DNA from: Bacteroidales bacterium UBA6229
GTDB taxonomy: Bacteria > Bacteroidota > Bacteroidia > Bacteroidales > F082
Length of the DNA stretch: 20,207 nt
Direction: 5' to 3'
Assembly: GCA_002440975.1 (NCBI GenBank)
Contig: DJWN01000140.1
Span: 36,894 to 57,100, forward strand
Part shown: positions 14,370-20,207 of the stretch, piece by piece
How positions within the stretch are numbered: position 1 is the first letter of the stretch
How the letters are laid out: each line of letters starts with the position of its first letter
Position numbers and translations under genes: made by a program
Notes under the pieces: model-generated
The model's database searches: none
Told to the model about the DNA's origin: nothing
The model's input: the letters and a program-made list of their open reading frames with translations, nothing else

Positions 14370-15116
14370 ATGATCTTAAAAGACAAAGTTGTTGTGATTA
14401 CCGGTGCTTCTAGTGGTATCGGAGCAGCCACGGCCCGCAAGCTTGCCGCTGATGGTGCACGTTTGGTATTAATAGCCCGTCGCGAAGAACGCCTCCAGGA
14501 GCTGGCTCAGGAATTGATGGATGCGTATCAAACCGAATCGATGACGATTAAGCTTGATATTACTGAACGAGAATCAGTACTAAGTGCTTTCAAAGAAATT
14601 TCGGAGAGTTATGGACGCATTGATGTTTTGGTAAACAATGCCGGATTGATGCCTGTTTCGTATATGGATAAGTTGAAAATTGACGAATGGGAGCGTATGA
14701 TAGATGTGAATCTGAAAGGTCTGCTGTATTGCATTGCCGGGGTGCTTCCTGTGATGAAAAATCAGGGTGGAGGACATATTATTAATATTTCTTCTGTGGC
14801 AGGGCGTAAAGTTTGGCCTGGTTTTGCGGTTTATAACGCAACAAAGTTTGCGGTTACTGCTCTCTCAGAAGCCATGCGCATGGAGCTCACGCCCTCAATG
14901 AATATCAAGGTAACAGCCATCGAACCAGGAGCTGTGGCAACCGAACTTACGCAAACCATTACCGATCAGGATATTTTGGAAAGCTTTAGCAAACGAGGAG
15001 GCGATATGGTTCCGCTGGCAGCAGAAGACATCGCCAATGCTATCTATTATGCACTTACCCAACCCGATGAAGTGATGGTAGGAGAGGTGCTGGTGATGCC
15101 GCGTAAGCAGATGTAA
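14370..15116 (+). CDS. Short-chain dehydrogenase/reductase (SDR, classical)
   Basis: This 248-residue cytoplasmic oxidoreductase has the complete classical SDR signature. The cofactor loop is TGASSGIG (11-18). Arg37-Arg38 after the second strand suggest NADP(H) preference. NNAG is at 89-92, Asn114 and Ser142 are in place, and the catalytic Tyr155-Lys159 pair is in YNATK. EPGAVATELT (185-194) follows as in the family. The substrate cannot be named. It resembles the YdfG/serine-dehydrogenase-like group in overall form, but that is only an impression. It may be co-transcribed with rarA. Confidence 0.94.
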   Translation: MILKDKVVVITGASSGIGAATARKLAADGARLVLIARREERLQELAQELMDAYQTESMTIKLDITERESVLSAFKEISESYGRIDVLVNNAGLMPVSYMDKLKIDEWERMIDVNLKGLLYCIAGVLPVMKNQGGGHIINISSVAGRKVWPGFAVYNATKFAVTALSEAMRMELTPSMNIKVTAIEPGAVATELTQTITDQDILESFSKRGGDMVPLAAEDIANAIYYALTQPDEVMVGEVLVMPRKQM

Positions 15117-15217
15117 TGTCTGGTAGTCTTTTCGATAAGCCAGCATAGCAAACAACGAATATAATTGTTTTCAAGATAGTTACACCTTAGAGGAATGATT
15201 TTAGTGGTCAATTGAAA

Positions 15218-15811
15218 TCAAATTTTATATAAGATTTGTTGCAAAATCTGCTGTTCTAGTTGGCTGAAGCCTTCGGTGAAGAGCTGTTCGCCTTGATGGG
15301 TGCGGAGGTCTTCAAGATCAAAGGCATGACAGCGGCTTTGTTGTGAGAGGGTTTTTAGTGCTGCTTCGGCAGTTTGTCGTGTACTGATTCCTTGGTATCG
15401 GAATGGGAGGATGGCGATAAAAGAATTTCTAATTTGATGCTTTGAGAGGTAGTTGCCGGCTTTGATGGCCCGTGCTGCTGACTCGCTGTAGGTGAGGTCA
15501 ATAAGGATGAGGTTGTGTTCGCTGTGGTGGAATATTTCTTCGGGATGGTGCGGCTCTAATTCGGATTGTTGTATTCCGGAATCAGCCGGGAGTTCTACAA
15601 ATTTGGGGTTACAAAGCAGTCTGATATTGGCTTCAGGTAAAGGAATTTTCGACAAGTTGTTGCTGATGATGGAGGCAGCAAGATCACCAATAGCAAAGAT
15701 GTTGGTTTTGTTGTTTATGGCTATAAGTCCAGAAAGACTGAAAGGCAGTAAGAGTGTGGCTGAAGCAGCGGCGAGGGATTTGAGGAAGCAGCGGCGGGGG
15801 AGGGAGTTCAT
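15218..15811 (-). CDS. Tat-signal protein resembling a degenerate N-terminal half of FtsZ
   Basis: This 197-residue protein starts MNSLPRRCFLKSLAAASATL, a twin-arginine signal (RRxFLK) followed by a hydrophobic segment to about residue 31, so it should be exported or membrane-anchored. The rest follows the strand order of the FtsZ GTPase domain: NIFAIGDLAASIISNNL (37-53) as the first strand and helix, NIRLLCNPKFVELP as the INTDAQAL strand, HNLILIDLTYSESAARAI (99-116) where FtsZ has its GGGTGTG loop, then FIAILPFRYQG (131-141), AEAALKTL and HAFDLEDLR, as in FtsZ PFxFEG and its next strand. The GTP-binding glycines and the C-terminal half are missing. A longer frame overlaps the lipoprotein gene and is rejected. 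The fold match is inferred by eye. Confidence 0.6.
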   Translation of the reverse strand: MNSLPRRCFLKSLAAASATLLLPFSLSGLIAINNKTNIFAIGDLAASIISNNLSKIPLPEANIRLLCNPKFVELPADSGIQQSELEPHHPEEIFHHSEHNLILIDLTYSESAARAIKAGNYLSKHQIRNSFIAILPFRYQGISTRQTAEAALKTLSQQSRCHAFDLEDLRTHQGEQLFTEGFSQLEQQILQQILYKI

Positions 15812-15865
15812 GGGTTGATTTTTTGATAAGGTTAAGGATGATTTAATCGACGTAGGGTGGAGATT

Positions 15866-15898
15866 TGAGATTTGAGGGATTTGAAAATTTGATGATAT
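15866..15898. repeat. Short direct repeats AGATTTGAG/GATTTGA
   Basis: The gap upstream of the Tat-signal gene contains GAGATTTGAGATTTGAG followed by looser copies (GGATTTGAAAATTTGATGA). The same AGATTTGAGATTTGAG core recurs at about 16424-16440, so it is a dispersed intergenic repeat rather than coding sequence. Confidence 0.4.
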
Positions 15899-15929
15899 GT
15901 CTCCCGTTGGTCGCCAGACAGATTCAAGA

Positions 15930-16283
15930 TTAGCGAGCTGTTTTATTGACTTTTTCATTGAAGTTTTCGTCCACCAGGAGGCGTAGTTCGTTGTAGGCTT
16001 CGGGGCCATGTTTTTCGTAGAACCAATTCATGAGGGAGTCGATTTTGTGTTCCTTGGCTACATTGTCCCAGGCGGTTTGGTTCAAGTTAAAGATTTGCAT
16101 TGTACGCTGGTCAAAAATTACGTTAGCACTATTAATTGCATTGTGGTAATCGGCAATGGCATCGTTGTAGGCTACTAAAATGGTGTTGGTGTCGTTTTTG
16201 ATGGATTTGTTGCATGAGGTTGTGGCTATGGCCAATGTGGCGAGCATGACCAGGATCAGAAAGGGGTTAAGTTTTGATTTCAT
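15930..16283 (-). CDS. Small lipoprotein of unknown function, 117 residues
   Basis: I do not recognise a family. The N-terminus MKSKLNPFLILVMLATLAIA followed by TTSC24 is a lipoprotein signal with Cys24 as the lipidation site. The mature 94 residues look mainly helical and charged (NDAIADYHNAINSANVIF, DSLMNWFYEKHGPEAYNEL). The inner ATG at 16283 is chosen over an upstream one at 16310. An exact TAATTTTG box at 16308-16315 lies just before it, which supports this start. It is on the same strand as, and between, the Clp-M41 protease and the Tat-signal FtsZ-like gene. Confidence 0.72.
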   Translation of the reverse strand: MKSKLNPFLILVMLATLAIATTSCNKSIKNDTNTILVAYNDAIADYHNAINSANVIFDQRTMQIFNLNQTAWDNVAKEHKIDSLMNWFYEKHGPEAYNELRLLVDENFNEKVNKTAR

Positions 16284-16307
16284 GTTAATGATTTTTAAGT
16301 TTTGAAG

Positions 16308-16315
16308 CAAAATTA
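16308..16315 (-). promoter_or_regulatory. -7 promoter box of the small lipoprotein
   Basis: TAATTTTG on the minus strand is an exact TAnnTTTG match, 24 nt before the ATG at 16283. A TTTG upstream is only 15 nt away, so no well-placed -33 box is seen. Confidence 0.45.
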
Positions 16316-16423
16316 GGTATGGGGGTACGACAAATAGTGACGAGGGTGAGGGGGCGATTTGAGTGAAGGGGCGACTCGAGCGAAGGAATGAAAAAGGGTG
16401 AGGTGGGGGTTGAGAAAATTCAA

Positions 16424-16476
16424 GATTTGAGATTTGAGAATTTGTTGACCTGCCTCTATTCTGTCGGCAGGCAGGT
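16424..16476. repeat. REP-like element: AGATTTGAG copies plus palindrome
   Basis: ACCTGCCT (16448-16455) pairs with AGGCAGGT (16469-16476) around a 13-nt loop, forming a GC-rich stem in an AT-rich gap. It is preceded by AGATTTGAGATTTGAG, the core also found at about 15866. The combination looks like a dispersed intergenic repeat. It could also end transcription of the Clp-M41 gene, but lacks a T-run. Confidence 0.5.
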
Positions 16477-16557
16477 TTGTTGATTCGTTTTAATTGATGG
16501 AGTCACAGACTGCGCCGAGCGATGGGGGTTTGTGATCGCGTACGTTTCCTTCTTTCT

Positions 16558-18645
16558 TTACGGATTTGATTTGTTGGTATTGTGATTTAGTTGCAGGTCG
16601 AAGCCGGAAGCGGTGACTGCCTGAGGCTTGTTGCCAGCACTGATTTTTTGCAGGAGGCGTTTGCGGTAAAACAGGTTGGAGCCGTCTTCGATGATTTGGC
16701 TGATATTGAAATCAACTGCATGTGATTTGACTAATTCGCGCAGCTTTGCTTTGTGGATGTTGGCGTGGTTGCTGAGGTAGCCTGCAATTCGCAGGAGCAG
16801 TGTTTCCTGATGCTTGAGGGTTTTTTCAGCGAGTAGTGTTGCTTCATCGATCCATTCACGAGCTTGCAGTTCGATTTGATGGTCGAAGTCGTTGAGAAAA
16901 TGCCGGGTGCTGATTGCATTGGCGTTGATAGCAATCATCCGGTTTCCCATGCCGTGTTCTTTTAGCATGGCATTGACGAAGAAGGTTGCCCGCCTGATAT
17001 CGTCATCGGCACCAGTGGTGATGTTATCGGCACCAAATACCAGCTTTTCGGCTACCAGTCCACCCAGGAATAAAGCCAGCCGACTGAGGATTTCCTTGCG
17101 AGAGATGTAATCCCATTTGACTTTTGTGTGCAGAAAACCCGACTGATCCTGACTGGCAGTGGAAGAGCAAATCACTTCGGGTATCGTCCGCATCAGGATG
17201 ACAGCGAGGACGGCATGACCAGCTTCGTGCACTGCAATGATAGCCTGCATATCATCGCGTTTGTTGCGCCGCAGCTCTGTAAGTTTGAATTCCTGCGCGA
17301 TAGGCAGCAGATGCAACATTTTCCTGTTCCTGAAGAAGCTGAGCATAATATGATTGCCATCGAACGAGAAGTTGACCCGGGTAGCCTGTATGTTAAGCAA
17401 GTGTATCTCAGTGAGTATCGTGGCAAGCTTGTTTTTAATGATGTTGTGGATGGTTGTAAAAACAGGACGCGTGCCCTGTGCGGGATAAACGCCCTCGTTG
17501 TATATGAGTTGGTGAATGGATTTGTCGAACATCAATTTGATGTGTTGTGTCCGGTACATCTGATCGGCTACTTTTTTAAGCTCCATCGCAATGATTTGTT
17601 GAAAAGTATCGGCGCTAAAGGCCGGGTAGATGATGTGGTTGTTACCAAGGCGGGAGATTTGTTCGTTGCGAAAACGCTTCCTGAGTTCGTTTTTGATCTG
17701 AGGCACATTGATCCTAAGCGACTGCTCATGATATTCATCCGCACTGATGTCGGGGTTAAAGTTGCTGCTCATAGTGTAAACCTCATCCAGGTTGCCGATA
17801 TTGAAGATGATGGCTTTGGAGCAATCAACAGTTCGCGGACGAATGATATGCTTGAGTAAGCGATCCAGAAATTCGACTGATTCCTTTGCGTTGAACTGAC
17901 ACAGTTTTTCGGAGACATTATAGGTAGGGAAGAAAAAGTCGGGGGCTTCATCAAGCAGGATATGGTATATTTCTTCGGGAATAAACCAGATATTTTGCAT
18001 CTGGTTCCAGCTTTTGGGATCGGAAGGGCGATCGTAAAAACGGTTATGGCTGAAGTATTTGATATAGGTTTCCCTTCCAGCCACTACGATGCCGCTTTCG
18101 ACCCTAACACCCTGTGCCATGACGAATTTTAGTTGGGTTATCAGGACATCGAGCATAGCGGCATAATAGGGCACTGTAAGCGAAGGAAATTTACCGGAAT
18201 CGAGCAGCTGCCAGATCAGCTGACCACTTGGAAACTCCTTATCTGTACCATCGTCACTTAGTGAGCGTGCATTCTGTAATTCGTCGAACACCATGATGAC
18301 AGGTGCAGTATTGACACTTTTGTTTATATCATTAATCTGATCATGAATGTTGTAGTTGAACTTTTCGCCGAGATTAAAATAATAGGTTTTATCATCAAAA
18401 TGAATCAACTCGGTGAGGCGACTTATGAGCGAGGTTTTGCCTACGCCAGTGAGACCCCATAGATTAACAACGACAGGGCTTTCTTGCAATTCAGGGAAGA
18501 AATACCAGGGGCTCATGCAGCCTATAATTTCGTCGATGACTTTGTTGAGGCCAACAAATTCCTTTTTGAGGGTTTTGGCAGCCTGTTGGAGGATCCGATG
18601 TTTTTTGAGCAGTTGCGTGCGTGTGGTTTTGTTTACTGGGGTCAT
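16558..18645 (-). CDS. Clp/Hsp100-type AAA+ ATPase fused to FtsH-type (M41) zinc metalloprotease
   Basis: This 695-residue protein has an ATP-dependent protease layout with an unusual pairing. Residues about 30-340 are a Clp-like AAA+ module: VGLNKVIDEIIG, Walker A GLTGVGKTS (64-72), Walker B VIMVFDE (116-122) and a sensor-1-like IIFNIGN (279-285). Residues about 343-437 read as a ClpB D2-small domain with sensor-2 motif YPAQGTRP (387-394, Arg393). Residues about 465-640 are M41: HEAGH (473-477) and LGGLVAEKLVFG...TTGADDDIRRAT, with Asp549 as probable third zinc ligand. No transmembrane segment is present, unlike FtsH. The ATG at 18645 is preferred to a TTG at 18687 because TAGCTTTG lies between. 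Substrate unknown. Confidence 0.85.
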   Translation of the reverse strand: MTPVNKTTRTQLLKKHRILQQAAKTLKKEFVGLNKVIDEIIGCMSPWYFFPELQESPVVVNLWGLTGVGKTSLISRLTELIHFDDKTYYFNLGEKFNYNIHDQINDINKSVNTAPVIMVFDELQNARSLSDDGTDKEFPSGQLIWQLLDSGKFPSLTVPYYAAMLDVLITQLKFVMAQGVRVESGIVVAGRETYIKYFSHNRFYDRPSDPKSWNQMQNIWFIPEEIYHILLDEAPDFFFPTYNVSEKLCQFNAKESVEFLDRLLKHIIRPRTVDCSKAIIFNIGNLDEVYTMSSNFNPDISADEYHEQSLRINVPQIKNELRKRFRNEQISRLGNNHIIYPAFSADTFQQIIAMELKKVADQMYRTQHIKLMFDKSIHQLIYNEGVYPAQGTRPVFTTIHNIIKNKLATILTEIHLLNIQATRVNFSFDGNHIMLSFFRNRKMLHLLPIAQEFKLTELRRNKRDDMQAIIAVHEAGHAVLAVILMRTIPEVICSSTASQDQSGFLHTKVKWDYISRKEILSRLALFLGGLVAEKLVFGADNITTGADDDIRRATFFVNAMLKEHGMGNRMIAINANAISTRHFLNDFDHQIELQAREWIDEATLLAEKTLKHQETLLLRIAGYLSNHANIHKAKLRELVKSHAVDFNISQIIEDGSNLFYRKRLLQKISAGNKPQAVTASGFDLQLNHNTNKSNP

Positions 18646-18662
18646 AGCTTTCTTTTTATTGA

Positions 18663-18670
18663 CAAAGCTA
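18663..18670 (-). promoter_or_regulatory. -7 promoter box of the Clp-M41 gene
   Basis: TAGCTTTG on the minus strand is an exact TAnnTTTG match, 18 nt before the chosen ATG. A TTTG lies only 14 nt upstream, so the -33 box is unclear. Confidence 0.45.
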
Positions 18671-18728
18671 TTATGGGAGAGCGACAAAGAGTGACGGTAA
18701 GGAAGATGTGTGAGTGTGAGTTTTGAAT

Positions 18729-18765
18729 GTCGAAGGTCGGAAAGTCGAAGGTCGGAAAGTCGAAG
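18729..18765. repeat. 15-bp tandem repeat, 2.5 copies
   Basis: GTCGAAGGTCGGAAA occurs at 18729-18743 and 18744-18758 without change, followed by a partial copy GTCGAAG at 18759-18765. Confidence 0.85.
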
Positions 18766-18883
18766 TCACCACGGGATAGGATTCGCGCGGCAGTGCGGGG
18801 AAATAAATTAAAGGTTAATTCATTAGGTCATTTTTATGTAAATCATAAGGTTAAGTTTTTTGTTGTATGTTGGGTGCATATGT

Positions 18884-18922
18884 AATAATTCTCAATTCGC
18901 GATTCGCGAATTGAGAATTATT
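18884..18922. promoter_or_regulatory. Perfect palindrome, probable operator of the downstream operon
   Basis: AATAATTCTCAATTCGCG (18884-18901) and CGCGAATTGAGAATTATT (18905-18922) are exact 18-bp complements around a 3-nt centre (ATT). The right arm ends 4 nt before the -7 box, so the palindrome covers the -33 region. A dimeric repressor bound here would block transcription. The winged-helix protein encoded 33 nt downstream is the natural candidate. Confidence 0.7.
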
Positions 18923-18926
18923 GTTT

Positions 18927-18934
18927 TATCTTTG
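18927..18934 (+). promoter_or_regulatory. -7 promoter box of the winged-helix/nucleotidyltransferase operon
   Basis: TATCTTTG is an exact TAnnTTTG match, 21 nt before the ATG at 18956. The leader would be about 15 nt. Confidence 0.65.
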
Positions 18935-18955
18935 CGGTTTGATAATGATAAAGAC

Positions 18956-19468
18956 ATGAAGAAACACAGTGGAATGCGGCCACATGATATTGTGGTATTG
19001 TTAAAAATAGCTACAAAAAAGGATTCATCCTGGTTTATGAAAGATTTAGCCAATGAGTTGGGTATTAGTGCCAGTGAGGTTACTGAAAGTTTGAACAGAT
19101 CAGCCATTGCCGGATTAATTAGTAAAGACAAAAGGCATTTGATGAAATCATCCTTACTTGATTTTCTGCTGCATGGACTACGCTATGTATATCCACAATA
19201 CCCGGGAGCGCAAGTGCGTGGAATTCCTACTGCACATGCAGCACCTCCGCTGGCAAGTGAGATAAGCAGCAGCGAACCTTATGTGTGGCCTTATGGGGAA
19301 GGCACGGTGAGGGGAGCATCGATTGAACCGCTGCATCCAAAAGTACCGGAAGCATGTTTGAAGGATCCTTATTTCTATGAATATATGGCACTTTGCGATG
19401 CTTTGAGAGTTGGAAGGGCAAGGGAGAAAAATATTGCTACAGCAGAACTTAAAAAGCGGTTATGTTAA
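18956..19468 (+). CDS. Winged-helix DNA-binding protein, antitoxin-like regulator
   Basis: This 170-residue protein has an N-terminal winged-helix domain (about residues 9-65): DIVVLLKIATKKDSSWFMKD, then LANELGISASEVTESLNRSA as helix-turn-helix, then a wing with GLISKDKRHL. The middle (about 80-135) is Pro/Gly-rich (YPQYPGAQVRGIPTAHAAPP) and ends with a helical region (YEYMALCDALRVGRAREKNI). It overlaps the next gene by 7 bp, so translation is coupled. The frame extends upstream to 18860, but the promoter and palindrome lie in that extension. Its likely role is autorepressor and antitoxin or regulator of the nucleotidyltransferase. The exact family is not recognised. Confidence 0.75.
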   Translation: MKKHSGMRPHDIVVLLKIATKKDSSWFMKDLANELGISASEVTESLNRSAIAGLISKDKRHLMKSSLLDFLLHGLRYVYPQYPGAQVRGIPTAHAAPPLASEISSSEPYVWPYGEGTVRGASIEPLHPKVPEACLKDPYFYEYMALCDALRVGRAREKNIATAELKKRLC

Positions 19469-20157
19469 AAAATGCCGTTATTAACCGGGAGGCAACAAAA
19501 AAGATTGCGCTGGCTTTGGGTAGTCTTAACGAAAGGGTTGTATATGTTGGAGGCGCTGTAGTGAGCCTTTATATTGATGATTCGTCAGCTGATGATGTGA
19601 GACCTACAAAGGACGTGGATATCACAATGGAAATAGCAAGTCTTGGCGAACTGGAACGCATCAGGCAGGAGTTGATAAAGTTAGGTTTTCACCAGTCGAG
19701 TGAGGACTATGTTATGTGTCGTTTTCGTTATCAGGACACCAAAGTGGATGTAATGGCCACAAAAGAGGTAGGTTGGGCTCCGGCAAATCCCTGGTTTGCA
19801 TCAGGATTTAACAAGCTTATCAAGTTTGAGATCGATGAAGTAACAATCCGTTGTTTGGCATTGCCATACTACCTGGCAACAAAATTTTCAGCATTTTACG
19901 ATCGGGGTATTAAGGATCCACGCACCAGTCACGATTTTGAAGATATTGTTTACCTGCTCAATTATTCGGCAGATTGGGTAACTAAAATCCTATCTGCAGA
20001 TGATTATGTGAAACAATATCTGATCAGCTGCTTTGCTGATATTCTGGAAGACACGGTAAAGCAAGAAGCCATTTATGGGAATCTTTTCTATGAAGATCAA
20101 GATTATCGTTTTAACAAGATCATGAATAAACTAAGACAAATATGCAGGATTTACTGA
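19462..20157 (+). CDS. Minimal nucleotidyltransferase-fold protein, toxin-like partner
   Basis: This 231-residue protein has the nucleotidyltransferase fold signature: Gly30-Gly31 in VYVGGAVVSLYI, the metal-binding pair Asp51-x-Asp53 in TKDVDITME, and a third acidic residue Asp96 in TKVDVMAT. Downstream ALPYYLATKFSAF (133-145) and TSHDFEDIVYLL (155-166) resemble the second half of AbiEii/MNT-like proteins, where Lys and Asp residues are conserved. Such enzymes can transfer nucleotides to tRNA or protein. Its ATG lies inside the end of the winged-helix gene (ATGTTAA overlap). The pairing is typical of toxin-antitoxin or abortive infection modules. Catalytic residues appear intact. Toxicity is inferred, not shown. 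Confidence 0.78.
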   Translation: MLKNAVINREATKKIALALGSLNERVVYVGGAVVSLYIDDSSADDVRPTKDVDITMEIASLGELERIRQELIKLGFHQSSEDYVMCRFRYQDTKVDVMATKEVGWAPANPWFASGFNKLIKFEIDEVTIRCLALPYYLATKFSAFYDRGIKDPRTSHDFEDIVYLLNYSADWVTKILSADDYVKQYLISCFADILEDTVKQEAIYGNLFYEDQDYRFNKIMNKLRQICRIY

Positions 20158-20176
20158 GCTGTCTGCTGCAGGCAGC
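20158..20176 (+). terminator. Hairpin after the nucleotidyltransferase gene
   Basis: GCTGTCT pairs with AGGCAGC around a 5-nt loop (one G-T pair), directly after the stop codon. No strong T-run follows, so termination is uncertain. Confidence 0.4.
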
Positions 20177-20207
20177 AATGATTGTTAAATAGCACTATGC
20201 TTAAATA

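Larger units (their letters stand above)
18671..18955. other. Divergent gap between the Clp-M41 gene and the toxin-antitoxin-like operon
   Basis: About 310 bases separate the two start codons. The gap holds the -7 box of the protease gene, a 15-bp tandem repeat (18729-18765), an AT-rich stretch without recognisable signals (about 18790-18880), and the palindrome and promoter of the plus-strand operon. No gene is seen. Confidence 0.6.

Noticed and set aside
15812..16009. N-terminal extension of the Tat-signal protein
   Set aside because: It would overlap the end of the lipoprotein gene by 80 bp and place the twin-arginine signal internally.
17128..17859. Plus-strand ORF of 243 codons
   Set aside because: It lies wholly antisense to the Clp-M41 gene, whose frame carries clear motifs (Walker B, sensor 1, HEAGH region). 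The plus-strand product has no recognisable domain.
18729..18765. CRISPR-like repeats
   Set aside because: The units are 15 bp, directly adjacent with no spacers, and no cas genes are visible.

Overview
The window looks like a chromosomal segment of a Bacteroidota (Bacteroidetes) bacterium. Several signs agree. Exact copies of the phylum's -7 promoter box (TAnnTTTG) sit just upstream of many genes. Shine-Dalgarno sequences are almost absent. The order rpsU - xer - hpf - four tRNAs - tuf, which I recall as common in this phylum, is present. The proteome includes a secreted DPP IV-type peptidase and two lipoproteins. Base composition is moderate. No rRNA operon, CRISPR array or complete insertion sequence is visible.

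Region 1 (1-2530) is the translation block, all on the minus strand. It runs rpsU, a Xer-type recombinase, hpf, tRNA-Thr(TGT), tRNA-Tyr(GTA), tRNA-Gly(TCC), tRNA-Thr(GGT), and then tuf, cut by the window edge. The tRNA/tuf order equals that of the E. coli tufB operon. hpf carries a perfect Shine-Dalgarno sequence, exceptional here, and lies two genes downstream of rpsU, whose product helps mask the anti-Shine-Dalgarno in this phylum.

Region 2 (2531-12481) is mostly housekeeping and transport. It holds a secreted DPP IV-like peptidase (minus), tRNA-Val(GAC) with its own promoter (plus), an orphan lipoprotein (minus), and a 440-bp gap with a hairpin and a possible small ORF. Then come an AbgT-family transporter (plus), a convergent mscS/C69-dipeptidase operon (minus), a membrane-anchored unknown protein and a hybrid histidine kinase (plus).

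Region 3 (12490-15116) holds a free-standing archaeal-type threonyl-tRNA editing domain (minus), divergent from rarA (plus), followed by a short-chain dehydrogenase.

Region 4 (15218-20207) is the unusual part. On the minus strand a soluble chimera joins a Clp/Hsp100-type AAA+ module to an FtsH-type (M41) zinc protease. It is followed by a small lipoprotein and by a Tat-signal protein that resembles the N-terminal half of FtsZ without its GTP-binding loops. Divergently, a two-gene toxin-antitoxin-like operon (winged-helix protein plus minimal nucleotidyltransferase, overlapping by 7 bp) is preceded by a perfect 18-bp-arm palindrome that covers the -33 region of its promoter. This region also holds short intergenic repeats. 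It is the best candidate for undescribed biology in the window.

Many start codons were moved from the longest ORF to an inner ATG, because a TAnnTTTG box lies between the two or because the inner start gives a clean signal peptide.
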